Assembly: GCF_963511525.1 (NCBI RefSeq)
Contig: NZ_CAUPIY010000003.1
Span: 124,001 to 188,000 of the forward strand
DNA from: Mobiluncus sp963511525
GTDB lineage: Bacteria > Actinomycetota > Actinomycetes > Actinomycetales > Actinomycetaceae
Direction of reading: 5' to 3'
Length of the DNA stretch: 64,000 bases
Shown here: positions 35,487-44,219 of the stretch, in pieces
How the letters are laid out: each line of letters opens with the position of its first letter
How positions within the stretch are numbered: the stretch's first letter is position 1
Notes under the pieces: generated by a model
Databases searched by the model: none
What the model saw: the letters and a program-made list of their open reading frames with translations, nothing else
Told to the model about the DNA's origin: nothing
Translations under genes and position numbers: made by a program

Positions 35487-36791
35487 TCATTGGTCTTCCT
35501 CAATGGACATCTCTGAGGCGATTTTATGCACTAATGGCGATTTCGCCAAAGCGGCGGTAATTCCGTCATGCTTAGAATTCTGTGCCAAATGGGTCGAAAT
35601 GACCAACATCGCTTCGTCGGGTGCGGTCTCGGTCGGTGGCTGGGTCAAAGACGCGATAGAGACTTCCCCAGCGGCAAAGATTTTGGCGATTTCCGCCAGC
35701 ATCCCAATCCGGTCGGCTACCTGCAAACGCACCTGACGGCAGGTTTCCACCCGTCCCGGGGCGCAAATCGGCAGGTCTGCATACACGCTCTCACGAGGGG
35801 CGTGCCCTCCGGAGACCAAGTGGTTGGCCCCTGCCACCACGTCGGAAAGTACCGCGGAGGCAGTGGGTGCTCCGCCTGCTCCCGCCCCATAAAACATGAG
35901 CCGGCCGGCAAACTCGGTTTCCAAAACTATGGCGTTGTAGGGTCCCGTGATGCCAGCCAACGGGTGGCTCTGTGGCACTAGGGTCGGTTCCACGCCGAGG
36001 GCGATTTGTTCCTCTCCATCGACGGTGACTCTTTGGGCGCGAGCCAACAGTTTCACCGCATACCCCGACTCTTTAGCCTGTCGAATGTCCGAGGCGCTGA
36101 CCTCGGTAATTCCTTTCACCGGGACATCTTCTAGGTTCACCCGGGTGTGAAAAGCCAGGGAGGCCAAGATGGCGCACTTGGCTGCCGCATCGTGACCGCC
36201 CACGTCAGCCGTGGGATCCGCCTCGGCATAGCCGAGTTCTTGGGCTTTTTTCAGGGCCTGTTCATAAGACCAGCCCTGGGTGGTCATCTGGTCGAGAATG
36301 TAGTTGGTAGTGCCGTTGACGATACCCAGAACTTTGTTGATTCGATCCCCGGTCAAGGATTCCCGCAATCCATAAACCACGGGAACCGCCCCCGCCACTG
36401 CGGCTTCAAAATACAGATTCGCATCCGTGCGGGCTGCGGCCTCGTACAGGTCCGGGCCGTATTGCGCGAGCACCGCTTTGTTGCCGGTCACCACGGTTTT
36501 GCCCGCTTCTAGGGCTTTCAACATGGCACTGCGAGCCGGTTCCAGACCTCCCATCAGTTCGATGACCAGGTCGGCGGAGTCAATCACCGCGTCAATATCG
36601 GTGGTCAACAGACTTCGGTCCAGGCCCTCCCGAGCCTTGCTGGTGTCGCGGACCGCAACTCCGCTGAGCACCAGGTTCGCACCCGCCCGAGCCGCAAGTT
36701 CTTGCTGTTGGTCGTGCAAAATGCGCACGACTTGCAGCCCCACCGTGCCGGCACCCAGCAGCCCAATCTTGACATCTTGCTTTTGCGCCAT
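35487..36791 (-). CDS. hom: Homoserine dehydrogenase
   Basis: 434 residues. Reduces aspartate semialdehyde to homoserine. The NAD(P)-binding GLLGAGTVGLQV, the substrate region GTTNYILDQM and the catalytic block AEADPTADVGGHDAAAK are present. A C-terminal ACT domain (about residues 350-430) is the usual site of threonine feedback. It starts 24 bases after lysA stops, so it is in the same operon. Confidence 0.97.
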   Translation of the reverse strand: MAQKQDVKIGLLGAGTVGLQVVRILHDQQQELAARAGANLVLSGVAVRDTSKAREGLDRSLLTTDIDAVIDSADLVIELMGGLEPARSAMLKALEAGKTVVTGNKAVLAQYGPDLYEAAARTDANLYFEAAVAGAVPVVYGLRESLTGDRINKVLGIVNGTTNYILDQMTTQGWSYEQALKKAQELGYAEADPTADVGGHDAAAKCAILASLAFHTRVNLEDVPVKGITEVSASDIRQAKESGYAVKLLARAQRVTVDGEEQIALGVEPTLVPQSHPLAGITGPYNAIVLETEFAGRLMFYGAGAGGAPTASAVLSDVVAGANHLVSGGHAPRESVYADLPICAPGRVETCRQVRLQVADRIGMLAEIAKIFAAGEVSIASLTQPPTETAPDEAMLVISTHLAQNSKHDGITAALAKSPLVHKIASEMSIEEDQ

Positions 36792-36815
36792 CGTTGTTTC
36801 CCTTTCGGTATCCCT

Positions 36816-38402
36816 TTACACATTCACTGTATCAGCAGGGCGGTCGTCTAAAAATTTGCGGTACTGCGAGTCAAAATGAGCCAGCATGGCATCCACAGTT
36901 TCCGGCTCCAAAAGCCATTTTGTAATGACCGTTCCAGTATTGTCTTGCTCCACCCCCAGCACTCCCGGGCGCGTAAACCAGTTATAGTTCGAACTCATGG
37001 CCCACCCATAGGCTCCTGTGGCGGGTACCGCCAGCAGGTCGCCCTCAATCAAGTCTGCGGGCAGGGCCACGTCTTTAACCACAATGTCACCCGATTCACA
37101 ATGGGAACCCACCACGCGGCAGGCCGCCAGAGGTGCAGTCGACAGGCGGTTAGCCAAAGCGATCGTATAGTTGGCATCGTACAGCGCGGGACGAATGTTG
37201 TCGCTCATTCCACCGTCTATCGACACGTAGCGACGATAGCTGAGGCTGCCGTCTCGATGCTGACCCACCGGCTGATCCTTGATATTGACCACTCGGTACA
37301 AAGTAATAGTGCTGGGACCAGCAATAGCTCGTCCCGGTTCTACGGAAACCCGCGGGAAGGGTTGTTCTAACTCATCACAGGCATGTTGTATCACTTGGTA
37401 CAGTCCAGCGGCGAAGTCGGCGGCGCCTGGCGCGGGGGCATCGGCAGGGGTATAGGCGATGCCGTAACCGCCCCCCAGGTCGATTTCTGGAATGAGATAA
37501 CCGGTCGTTTGTTTCACCAGACCCCGAAACTCCAGAATTTTCCGAGCCGCGGCACAAAAACCGTCAAGACTCACTATCTGAGAACCAATGTGAGAATGCA
37601 GACCGCTCAGCTCCAAGCGTTCATCGGCTAAAATGGACTGCACCACGCGCCAGGCGGGGGAATCAAAAGCCGGGGCTGCGCCGCGGGGAGAATTGGAGTC
37701 ATCGATAGATTCAAAACCGTGAGCCCCAGGGGTGAGGGACAACCCGAACTTTTGGTCTTCGTGGGCGGTAGCAATAAATTCGTGACCGCCGGCGTGAACG
37801 CCCGTGGTGACACGCACCATCAGCGGCACCCGGCTTTGCGGCTCCAATTCATCTAAGACGCGCTGAATACGCCGGACTTCCGCGGGGGAATCAACGATAA
37901 TCCTCCCCAGGTGAGCCTCAATTGCTTGTCGCAGCAGTTCGGGGGATTTCCCGTTCCCATGCAAGCCAATCGAACTCGGTGGACAGCCCGAAGCTAGCGC
38001 CAAAGCCATCTCCCCAGCAGAAGCCGTATCTAACCCGAATCCTGCCCCAGCCGCCAAGCGGGCTATTTCCACGCACAAGAAGGCTTTTCCGGCATAGTGT
38101 ACCTGCACCTCATGCTCACCAAACGCTGCGGCAAAAGCCTCGCGAAAAGCCTTGAGACGGTCTTGAAAATCCGCCATGTCCAGCACAAAAATCGGGGTTT
38201 GTCCGCCCCGACCGTCCACCTGCGGAGCCTGACTCAACAGCTCGCTGAGGCTTCGCCCGTGCAGAGTCATTTCTCCCTGCGAGCCGCGCTTTAGCCCACT
38301 GGGCCACAAGTCCGCGCGCACCTGCGGGTCCGGGGCAACCCAAATTCTTAAGCCAGAATCCCCCGGGTGTAAACGTGCTGGGTCATCAGCCGCCAAATCC
38401 AC
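36816..38402 (-). CDS. lysA: Diaminopimelate decarboxylase
   Basis: 528 residues, somewhat longer than the usual 420-450 because of an N-terminal extension of about 50 residues. PLP enzyme making lysine from meso-diaminopimelate. The PLP Lys is Lys 106 in VHYAGKAFLC. Other family motifs are GLHSHIGSQI, EIDLGGGYGIAY, EPGRAIAG and HCESGDIV. The N-terminal extension (DDPARLHPGDSGLRIWVAPD) is of unknown function. It is 49 bases downstream of argS. Confidence 0.96.
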   Translation of the reverse strand: MDLAADDPARLHPGDSGLRIWVAPDPQVRADLWPSGLKRGSQGEMTLHGRSLSELLSQAPQVDGRGGQTPIFVLDMADFQDRLKAFREAFAAAFGEHEVQVHYAGKAFLCVEIARLAAGAGFGLDTASAGEMALALASGCPPSSIGLHGNGKSPELLRQAIEAHLGRIIVDSPAEVRRIQRVLDELEPQSRVPLMVRVTTGVHAGGHEFIATAHEDQKFGLSLTPGAHGFESIDDSNSPRGAAPAFDSPAWRVVQSILADERLELSGLHSHIGSQIVSLDGFCAAARKILEFRGLVKQTTGYLIPEIDLGGGYGIAYTPADAPAPGAADFAAGLYQVIQHACDELEQPFPRVSVEPGRAIAGPSTITLYRVVNIKDQPVGQHRDGSLSYRRYVSIDGGMSDNIRPALYDANYTIALANRLSTAPLAACRVVGSHCESGDIVVKDVALPADLIEGDLLAVPATGAYGWAMSSNYNWFTRPGVLGVEQDNTGTVITKWLLEPETVDAMLAHFDSQYRKFLDDRPADTVNV

Positions 38403-38451
38403 CGCCCGTTCCTTCCTTACGTGGCGCGGCTTCCTCGAAAAACGGCGCCGC

Positions 38452-40131
38452 TCACATACGCTCGGGTGCGGTCACACCCAACAGGTCCAAGCCGTTGCGC
38501 AGGACCTGACCAACAGCGTTGTTCAGCGCCAGCAGCGCCGCATGCTCAGCCGTTACCGGTTCATCACCAGCGGGGGTGACACGGCGCTTGCCGTACCAGG
38601 TGTGGTAAGCCCCCGCCAAGTTCTCCAAGTAACGAGGCACCAGGTGCGTGGCATTCTCAGCCGCGGCCGTCGCCGCTACCGACGGGAATTGCGCCAGCAC
38701 GCCGATAAGCGCCGCATCCGCCGGATCGCTGAGTTCCTCGGGGTCAAAGCCCGCCTCGCAAGAAACCCCGTGTTCAGCAGCGTTCTTGGCTACGTTAGCG
38801 GTGCGGGCGTGCGCATATTGGACATAGTAAACAGGATTTTCGTTGGTATGCGAAGCCAGCACATCAAGGTCAATAGCCAGCTGGGTATCCATCGAAGAAC
38901 GCACCAGGGCATAACGGGCCGCATCGACGCCTACAGCTTCGACGAAGTCCTCCAGCGTAACGATGTCTCCGGCACGCTTGCTCATACGTACCGGTTCACC
39001 GTTCTTAAACAGGTTCACCAGCTGCCCGATGATAATCTGCATATTCTCGCCCGGCTTATCGCCATAAGCGGCGCACATTGCCATCATGCGCCCAACGTAA
39101 CCGTGGTGGTCAGCCCCGAACAGGAATACGGTGCGATCGGCTCCGCGCCGACGCTTGTCCTGATAGTAGGCCACGTCAGAGGCGAAGTAGGAGGCGTTGC
39201 CGTCAGACTTAATGACCACGCGGTCTTTGTCGTCTCCATGCTTGGTTGTCAGCAGCCAGGTCGCGCCGTCTTTTTCGGCCACCTCGCCACGCTCACGCAA
39301 GTAATCCAGCGCCTTGGTGACTGCCCCGGTTTCATAGAGGGAATTTTCGTGGAAGAACACATCGAATTCGGTGCGGAAACTGCGCAGGGATTCTTTAATC
39401 TCATCGAACATCATTTCAACGCCGTGAGAACGGAAGTATTCTTGGGCCGCTTCGTCATCCAAGGTCGCCGGATCAGGGTCGCCCGCGGCTTTCGCTTCGG
39501 CTTGGACCTTGGCCGCAATGTCAGCAATATATTGCCCGCCGTAACCATCTTCGGGGGTTTCCTGACCGCGAGCCGCCGCCAGCAAAGAAACCGCAAAGCG
39601 GTCGATTTGCGTACCGTGATCATTAAAGTAGTACTCACGGGTGACTTTTGCCCCGCCAAACTTGTACAGACGCGCCAGGGAGTCCCCAACGGCGGCCCAG
39701 CGAGCGCCGCCAATGTGCAGCGGTCCGGTCGGGTTGGCCGACACATACTCCAGGTTGATATGAATTCCTTTGAGGCTTTCGCCGCGCCCGTATTCGTTAC
39801 CGGCCTCCAGGATGTCAGCCACCAAGGCACCGGCGGCCCCGGCATCGAGACGGATATTGATGAACCCCGGGCCGGCAACTTCCGCGGAAGATACCCCGTC
39901 AATCTGGGCGATGGCGGAAGCGAAGATTTCTGCCAGTTCCCGAGGGTTCTTACCCACGGATTTGCCCAGCTGCAAGGCGATGTTCGTCGCCCAATCCCCA
40001 TGGTCTCGGTTCTTGGGACGTTCCACGCGTACCTTTTCGGCCAAAACGCCGTCTGCAATATCGATATTGTTTTCCGCCGCTGCGGTGCCAAGCTGCGCAA
40101 TTATGCGCTGAGTTAATTCTTCAGGAGTCAC
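38452..40131 (-). CDS. argS: Arginyl-tRNA synthetase
   Basis: 559 residues, class I synthetase. The HIGH signature appears in NPTGPLHIGGARWAAVGDSL and the KMSKS counterpart is VRMSKRAG. An N-terminal additive domain and a C-terminal anticodon-binding DALR domain are present. It heads the argS-lysA-hom-thrC-thrB series and is preceded by a tRNA-Arg gene about 110 bases upstream on the same strand. Confidence 0.98.
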   Translation of the reverse strand: MTPEELTQRIIAQLGTAAAENNIDIADGVLAEKVRVERPKNRDHGDWATNIALQLGKSVGKNPRELAEIFASAIAQIDGVSSAEVAGPGFINIRLDAGAAGALVADILEAGNEYGRGESLKGIHINLEYVSANPTGPLHIGGARWAAVGDSLARLYKFGGAKVTREYYFNDHGTQIDRFAVSLLAAARGQETPEDGYGGQYIADIAAKVQAEAKAAGDPDPATLDDEAAQEYFRSHGVEMMFDEIKESLRSFRTEFDVFFHENSLYETGAVTKALDYLRERGEVAEKDGATWLLTTKHGDDKDRVVIKSDGNASYFASDVAYYQDKRRRGADRTVFLFGADHHGYVGRMMAMCAAYGDKPGENMQIIIGQLVNLFKNGEPVRMSKRAGDIVTLEDFVEAVGVDAARYALVRSSMDTQLAIDLDVLASHTNENPVYYVQYAHARTANVAKNAAEHGVSCEAGFDPEELSDPADAALIGVLAQFPSVAATAAAENATHLVPRYLENLAGAYHTWYGKRRVTPAGDEPVTAEHAALLALNNAVGQVLRNGLDLLGVTAPERM

Positions 40132-40242
40132 CCCACAAGCCTAACGTTTCGCCGAGAGTACATTCAAATTGGTTCGTTCGGGGGTGAAAATTTTGGGAAA
40201 CAACACTGTATCCATTGAGTGAACGCACCGCATGTGACTCAG

Positions 40243-40315
40243 CGCCCCGGATGGGATTCGAACCCACGACCTTTTGCTCCGGAGGCAAACACTCTATCCA
40301 CTGAGCTACCGGGGC
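40243..40315 (-). tRNA. tRNA-Arg (anticodon CCG)
   Basis: 73 bases fold as a complete cloverleaf: acceptor GCCCCGG/CCGGGGC, D arm GCTC, an anticodon stem TTTGC/GCAAA with loop CTCCGGA (anticodon CCG, bases 40280-40282), and T arm GTGGGTTCGAATCCCAT. Position 73 is G and no CCA is encoded. It reads CGG codons. It lies directly upstream of argS on the same strand. Confidence 0.97.
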
Positions 40316-40367
40316 CATACTGTAATCAGCTCCCACAGTTTACCGCTTTGTTTCCGGAAGGTAAATT

Positions 40368-41624
40368 TTAGCCCCCCAAGCCCAGCGCTAACAGCACCAA
40401 AAGTCCCAGATTCAAAGCAATAATCAAGGCGGCTACCACAATGTTAATTGCCAGCAGCCATTTGGGGTCAGCAAAAGGTCCCATAATGTCCTTCTTCGAT
40501 GTATAGATAACCAAGGGTAACAACGCAAAAGGAATTCCTAAGGACAGCAAGGCTTGGCTTAACACCAACGCCCAGGTGGGGTCGAAACCAAACGCCAAGA
40601 TGACCAATCCCGGTATCAAGGTCACCACGCGTCGCGCCAGCAACGGAACGCGTATGTGCAGTAAACCGGCCATAATCTCGGAACCCGCATATGCTCCCAC
40701 CGAAGTGGAGGCTAGCCCCGAAGCCAGCAATCCGACTGCGAACACCGTGGCTACCCCGCCGCCGAGTGCAGCGGCTATGACGTGGTAAGCGCCCTCGATA
40801 GTGTCCGTGTCCTCCTGTCCAGTTCCGGGGCCATGCAACGAGGCGGCAGCCAGCAGTACCAGGGCAATGTTGACCGAACCAGCCACCAGCAACGCCCAGA
40901 ACACATCCAGTTTTGTCGCCCGGAGGAGTCTACGCTTGTGGTCATCGGGATGCTCCGAACCGTGACGGTCTTTCGTCAGGGAAGAATGCAGGTAAATCGC
41001 ATGCGGCATCACGGTGGCACCGAGCATGGAAGCAGCCACTAGTACCGAGTCAGCGGTAGGAAACGTAGGCCGCAGTCCCGCCACGGCAGCTTGCCATGAG
41101 GGCGGAGCCACCACCAGTCCTCCCACAAATCCTAAAGTGATAATCAGGAGCAGAGCGATGATGACTCGTTCAAACACAATCTGACCGGAGGTATTTTGTA
41201 AAAACAGCAGCCCTAAAGACACCACACCGATTATCAGGCCGCCCACCAGCAAGGGAGTTCCAAATAAAAGGTTGAGAGCGATGGCTCCGCCGATGACTTC
41301 GGCAAGGTCGGTGGCACCGGCCACAATTTCGGCTTGAATCCAAAAGGCGAGTCGCCCCGGTCGGCGTAAACGGTCGCCTAAGACCTGTGGCAGGGACTGA
41401 CCGGTTACTATTCCAAGTTTCGCGCTCTCGTATTGCACCAGCATGGCCATCAAGTTAGCCAGCACCAACACCCACACCAGCGTGTAGCCATAGCGAGCTC
41501 CCGCAGTGATATTAGCAGCGACGTTACCCGGATCCACGTAGGCAACAGCGGCCACGAAAGCGGGCCCCATCAGGGCAACCAGAGACTTTTGAGGGGTTTT
41601 CTGCTCGTCAGTAAGGTAAGGCAT
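40368..41624 (-). CDS. mntH: Nramp family Mn2+/Fe2+ transporter
   Basis: 418 residues from the ATG at 41624. Proton-coupled divalent-metal importer with 11 membrane segments. The metal-site motifs are intact: DPGN (AYVDPGNVAANI) in helix 1 and MPH (GATVMPHAIYLHSS) in helix 6. I prefer this start to an in-frame ATG 12 bases upstream because that one lies inside the TATGAT -10 box. A DtxR-like operator covers the start, so repression by metal is likely. Confidence 0.94.
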   Translation of the reverse strand: MPYLTDEQKTPQKSLVALMGPAFVAAVAYVDPGNVAANITAGARYGYTLVWVLVLANLMAMLVQYESAKLGIVTGQSLPQVLGDRLRRPGRLAFWIQAEIVAGATDLAEVIGGAIALNLLFGTPLLVGGLIIGVVSLGLLFLQNTSGQIVFERVIIALLLIITLGFVGGLVVAPPSWQAAVAGLRPTFPTADSVLVAASMLGATVMPHAIYLHSSLTKDRHGSEHPDDHKRRLLRATKLDVFWALLVAGSVNIALVLLAAASLHGPGTGQEDTDTIEGAYHVIAAALGGGVATVFAVGLLASGLASTSVGAYAGSEIMAGLLHIRVPLLARRVVTLIPGLVILAFGFDPTWALVLSQALLSLGIPFALLPLVIYTSKKDIMGPFADPKWLLAINIVVAALIIALNLGLLVLLALGLGG

Positions 41625-41630
41625 ACCTAA
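41612..41630 (-). promoter_or_regulatory. DtxR/IdeR-type metal-repressor box over the mntH start
   Basis: The 19-base palindrome TAAGGTAAGGCATACCTAA matches the actinobacterial iron-box consensus TTAGGTTAGGCTAACCTAA at 15 positions. It spans the mntH ATG and begins one base downstream of the -10 box, so a bound DtxR-, IdeR- or MntR-like repressor would block initiation. Whether it answers to iron or manganese cannot be told. Confidence 0.75.
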
Positions 41631-41631
41631 A

Positions 41632-41637
41632 ATCATA
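41632..41637 (-). promoter_or_regulatory. -10 box of mntH
   Basis: TATGAT ends seven bases before the mntH ATG, which places the transcription start at or next to the ATG, a leaderless arrangement. A weak -35 (TTTCAC) lies 17 bases upstream. Confidence 0.6.
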
Positions 41638-41695
41638 CGCGAAACTGCTAGGCAGTGAAATCCCGATGGGAAACGCGGAGTTAGAGATAGGAAAC

Positions 41696-42085
41696 TTAGG
41701 CTTCAGTGTCCAGAGCCCGACCCACCGAGCCGTTGCCGAGCATGGCGCGCATGGAAGTAAAGGTGGCGATGCGGTCGTGTTGGCTCAAAGGCTGCGGGCG
41801 ACGCAACAGGAGTTGCTGATTTTGCGAACGCGCGGCAGGGGCAGAAGCCTGACTTATCCGTGATTCAGCCAAAGTCAAAGCAAACAGAGAGGCAGAATCG
41901 GCACCAGGTTCGATGACCTCGCCGGTGACGGACTTAATCAGGTCACGGTCGCCGCGAGAAAGGTGGGACAGCACCCACTGGGTGTGTTCGTCGACAACGG
42001 TCTGAGCCCCACGCAACACATCGCTGCTTTGGCGCTGCTTCGCGACTACGGCTGCTAAACGAACTGCCGAGCGCTGCTGTTCCAT
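41696..42085 (-). CDS. Hypothetical protein, 129 residues
   Basis: Basic, Gln/Arg/Ser/Ala-rich soluble protein beginning MEQQRSAVRLAAVVAKQRQS. An AGAGG ribosome site lies about eight bases before the ATG. No signal peptide, membrane span or known motif is seen, and the composition suggests mostly helix with disordered parts. It lies 72 bases upstream of the mntH start on the same strand, but the mntH promoter sits between them. The family is not recognised. Confidence 0.5.
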   Translation of the reverse strand: MEQQRSAVRLAAVVAKQRQSSDVLRGAQTVVDEHTQWVLSHLSRGDRDLIKSVTGEVIEPGADSASLFALTLAESRISQASAPAARSQNQQLLLRRPQPLSQHDRIATFTSMRAMLGNGSVGRALDTEA

Positions 42086-42227
42086 TGCCTAACCTCTCTT
42101 TGAAAGTCTGTCGATATCAGTAATCTACCAGTTACCTTCGTCAGCTCCAAGGCAATTCTTAGGTTTTTCTGATATTTATTTCAGAGTTTGCTAAGTATTC
42201 CTTGTTATTTCAACCAATTTTCGGCAT

Positions 42228-43187
42228 TTAGCTGGAAGAATACTTAGTGCGGGTTTGGGCTAATGTACTGACAATATCGGTGTAAATCCCATCAATTCCA
42301 AGGGAAACTAAACGCCGATAGGAGGAGGTATCATTCACCGTCCACACATAAACCGGACAGCCTAGGGTGTGTGCGGCCGCCACAAACCGTGGAGTCACTA
42401 TGTTTATCCCCCGGATAGTTTCCGGTACTGCCAGAGCGCAGTGAAAGTCTCTGAGCAGGCGCGGCACTATGCCGACGTGGTAGAGCCGTTCGACATGGCG
42501 TTTTTCCGCTAATCCCACCATGACATGGTGTGCGTTGGTTTCGATTTGAGACACTGCCTCGTTTCCCTGTTCCCAGGCCAAAAAAGCTTCCGGGGGAATC
42601 CCTACGCTGCGAATCTCCGGGTGGATTGGCCGCACCAAACCGGCGGCAGATACCCCTATGAGCCGCGCAATGTCTCGCGCTCCGGGCAAAAATCCGCACA
42701 CCGGTCCGAGGTATCGGGCCATTCGCCAGACTCTCCGAGCGGAAAAGGACGCTAACGCGAGGCGTCCCAGGTCCCGGCGCCCCTGCAAGATGCGGAGCGT
42801 TCCCGGCACAACCGCATCGGTTTTCGCATCGATGTTTAGGTAAATTTCGGGATATCGATCGAGAAATTCTTCCAAACTCAAAGGCTGCTCGCCGTTAGGC
42901 AGCTGATGTCGGCACAGCTCCGCCCACGAAACTTCGGCAATAGCGATTTCCCCATCCACCGCGTGCCACAGCGGGTCGTGGCTGATTACGGGAACCCCGT
43001 CGGTGGTGGCGTGAATATCAGTTTCCAACCCGGAAACCACCTGGCAAGAAACGGCCCAGTCAAAGGCAGCTCGTGAGTTTTCCGGAACCGGGCACCCCAG
43101 GGCCGCGCTGGCGGACACTGCCGCTCCACGATGAGCCAACAACACTGGCCGATGGTGCAAAACGGGAAAAACAGGAGCGGGTCGCAA
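42228..43187 (-). CDS. Glycerophosphodiester phosphodiesterase
   Basis: 319 residues. Hydrolyses glycerophosphodiesters to glycerol 3-phosphate and an alcohol. GDPD signatures are clear: LLAHRGAAV (catalytic His-Arg-Gly), PENSRAAF, ETDIHATTDGVPVISHDP (metal ligands and second His) and the C-terminal VYVWTVNDTSSYRRLVSLGI. No signal peptide, so cytoplasmic. The start is a TTG without a clear ribosome site, 15 bases after the M23 peptidase stop; translation coupled to that gene is possible and the exact start is uncertain. Confidence 0.9.
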   Translation of the reverse strand: MRPAPVFPVLHHRPVLLAHRGAAVSASAALGCPVPENSRAAFDWAVSCQVVSGLETDIHATTDGVPVISHDPLWHAVDGEIAIAEVSWAELCRHQLPNGEQPLSLEEFLDRYPEIYLNIDAKTDAVVPGTLRILQGRRDLGRLALASFSARRVWRMARYLGPVCGFLPGARDIARLIGVSAAGLVRPIHPEIRSVGIPPEAFLAWEQGNEAVSQIETNAHHVMVGLAEKRHVERLYHVGIVPRLLRDFHCALAVPETIRGINIVTPRFVAAAHTLGCPVYVWTVNDTSSYRRLVSLGIDGIYTDIVSTLAQTRTKYSSS

Positions 43188-43202
43188 AATCAGGCGATAA
43201 AT

Positions 43203-44027
43203 CTAGGAGCAAATCTGGTTGATGAACTTAGCGCCATGACGCTTCATCCAGCCCAAAGGCTCGATGGATTCCTTGTTAGAGTTGCGAATTTCAAAGTGCA
43301 AGTGCGGTCCGGTAGAGCGCCCGGTTGAGCCCACGCCAGCGATGACATCCCCGGCTTTTACCTTTTCGCCCTCATGGGCATAAATTCCATTGCTATACAT
43401 ATGCAGGTAACGAGAATAGAACACCTCGCCATCCCGAACATGCTTGACAGTAATAATGCCAGTGGAACCCTGCATTCCCGCTTCCGTCACAACTCCGTCA
43501 GCTACCGCGTGGATATTCGTACCGGTAGGGGCGGAAAGATCAACGCCCTCGTGCATCAATCGAGTCCCTGTCACCGGATTGACTCGCATCCCCCACGGGG
43601 AAGTAAACGTGTAGCTTCCCGACAACAGCGGCCACAGCAGGATGTCTTCCTCCGGAGCGGCGGAAGCGTCGCCGTTAGCGGAGCCCTGCGCGGCACACTG
43701 ACCCAATTCGGAGGCTTCCACCACACGGGAGCGCGAGCTGGCGGGAACCGCGTTTAAGTCGGAGTCGTAATCGGTAGCGCCGCTGGCCTTAGCCACGACG
43801 GAGAGCAAAGTCTGATTGGTGCTGAAATCAAAATTCGGAGAGGCAATGGACAGATTCGGAGAAACCATCCCGGACAGCGGAGCGACTACGGTGATAGCCG
43901 AAACCACGCCCAGCAACACTAGGCGCGGAGCATTGAAAACTTGCGCTTCTTTACGGATGCGCGCGGACTGAGCGCGATTGCGCAATTCGCGTGCTTCCCG
44001 ACGAGTGCGAGGCCTTTCGCTTACCAC
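43203..44027 (-). CDS. M23 family peptidoglycan endopeptidase (LytM-like)
   Basis: 274 residues. A very basic N-terminus precedes a membrane or signal segment (LVLLGVVSAITVVAPLSGMV, residues about 35-55), so the enzyme is exported or anchored. The C-terminal M23 domain has the zinc motif HEGVDLS and HLHFEIR, plus a GVVTEAGMQGSTG strand and the YLHMY motif. No coiled coil is present. It would cut stem-peptide cross-links. Its upstream region shares a TAAC-rich motif with the NlpC/P60 hydrolase gene, which suggests joint control. Confidence 0.93.
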   Translation of the reverse strand: MVSERPRTRREARELRNRAQSARIRKEAQVFNAPRLVLLGVVSAITVVAPLSGMVSPNLSIASPNFDFSTNQTLLSVVAKASGATDYDSDLNAVPASSRSRVVEASELGQCAAQGSANGDASAAPEEDILLWPLLSGSYTFTSPWGMRVNPVTGTRLMHEGVDLSAPTGTNIHAVADGVVTEAGMQGSTGIITVKHVRDGEVFYSRYLHMYSNGIYAHEGEKVKAGDVIAGVGSTGRSTGPHLHFEIRNSNKESIEPLGWMKRHGAKFINQICS

Positions 44028-44114
44028 GGATTACCTTCCGACTCTGGATAACAACTCGAAATCGAGTTTATAACAAGTCGATAACGATTTGCAATTAAAT
44101 GAGTGTATCAATTT

Positions 44115-44133
44115 TCACTTTAGTAACATTTGT
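44115..44133 (-). promoter_or_regulatory. TAAC box upstream of the M23 peptidase gene
   Basis: Plus-strand TCACTTTAGTAACATTTGT: its first 14 and last 11 bases match exactly the box upstream of the NlpC/P60 gene, which only has one extra nine-base GTAACA unit. A further TTAAC follows at 44133-44137, and other TAAC copies lie near 44049, 44071 and 44082. It lies about 90 bases upstream of the ATG. Binding by an MtrA-like regulator is inferred. Confidence 0.55.
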
Positions 44134-44219
44134 TAACACTAAACGCTTTTTTTACGAAAATTACCTGAAAAAAACGTGGATTTTTAGTATTAATTTCCCC
44201 GCCCACAGTTTTGCGCCAC

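Noticed and set aside
38542..40116. Open plus-strand frame of 524 codons opposite argS
   Set aside because: Antisense shadow of argS; composition rich in Arg, His and Val with no recognisable domain.
40121..40336. Open frame of 71 codons reading through the tRNA-Arg region
   Set aside because: Its middle (QWIECLPPEQKVVGSNP) is the well-known false translation of an antisense or sense tRNA gene; the tRNA explains the sequence.
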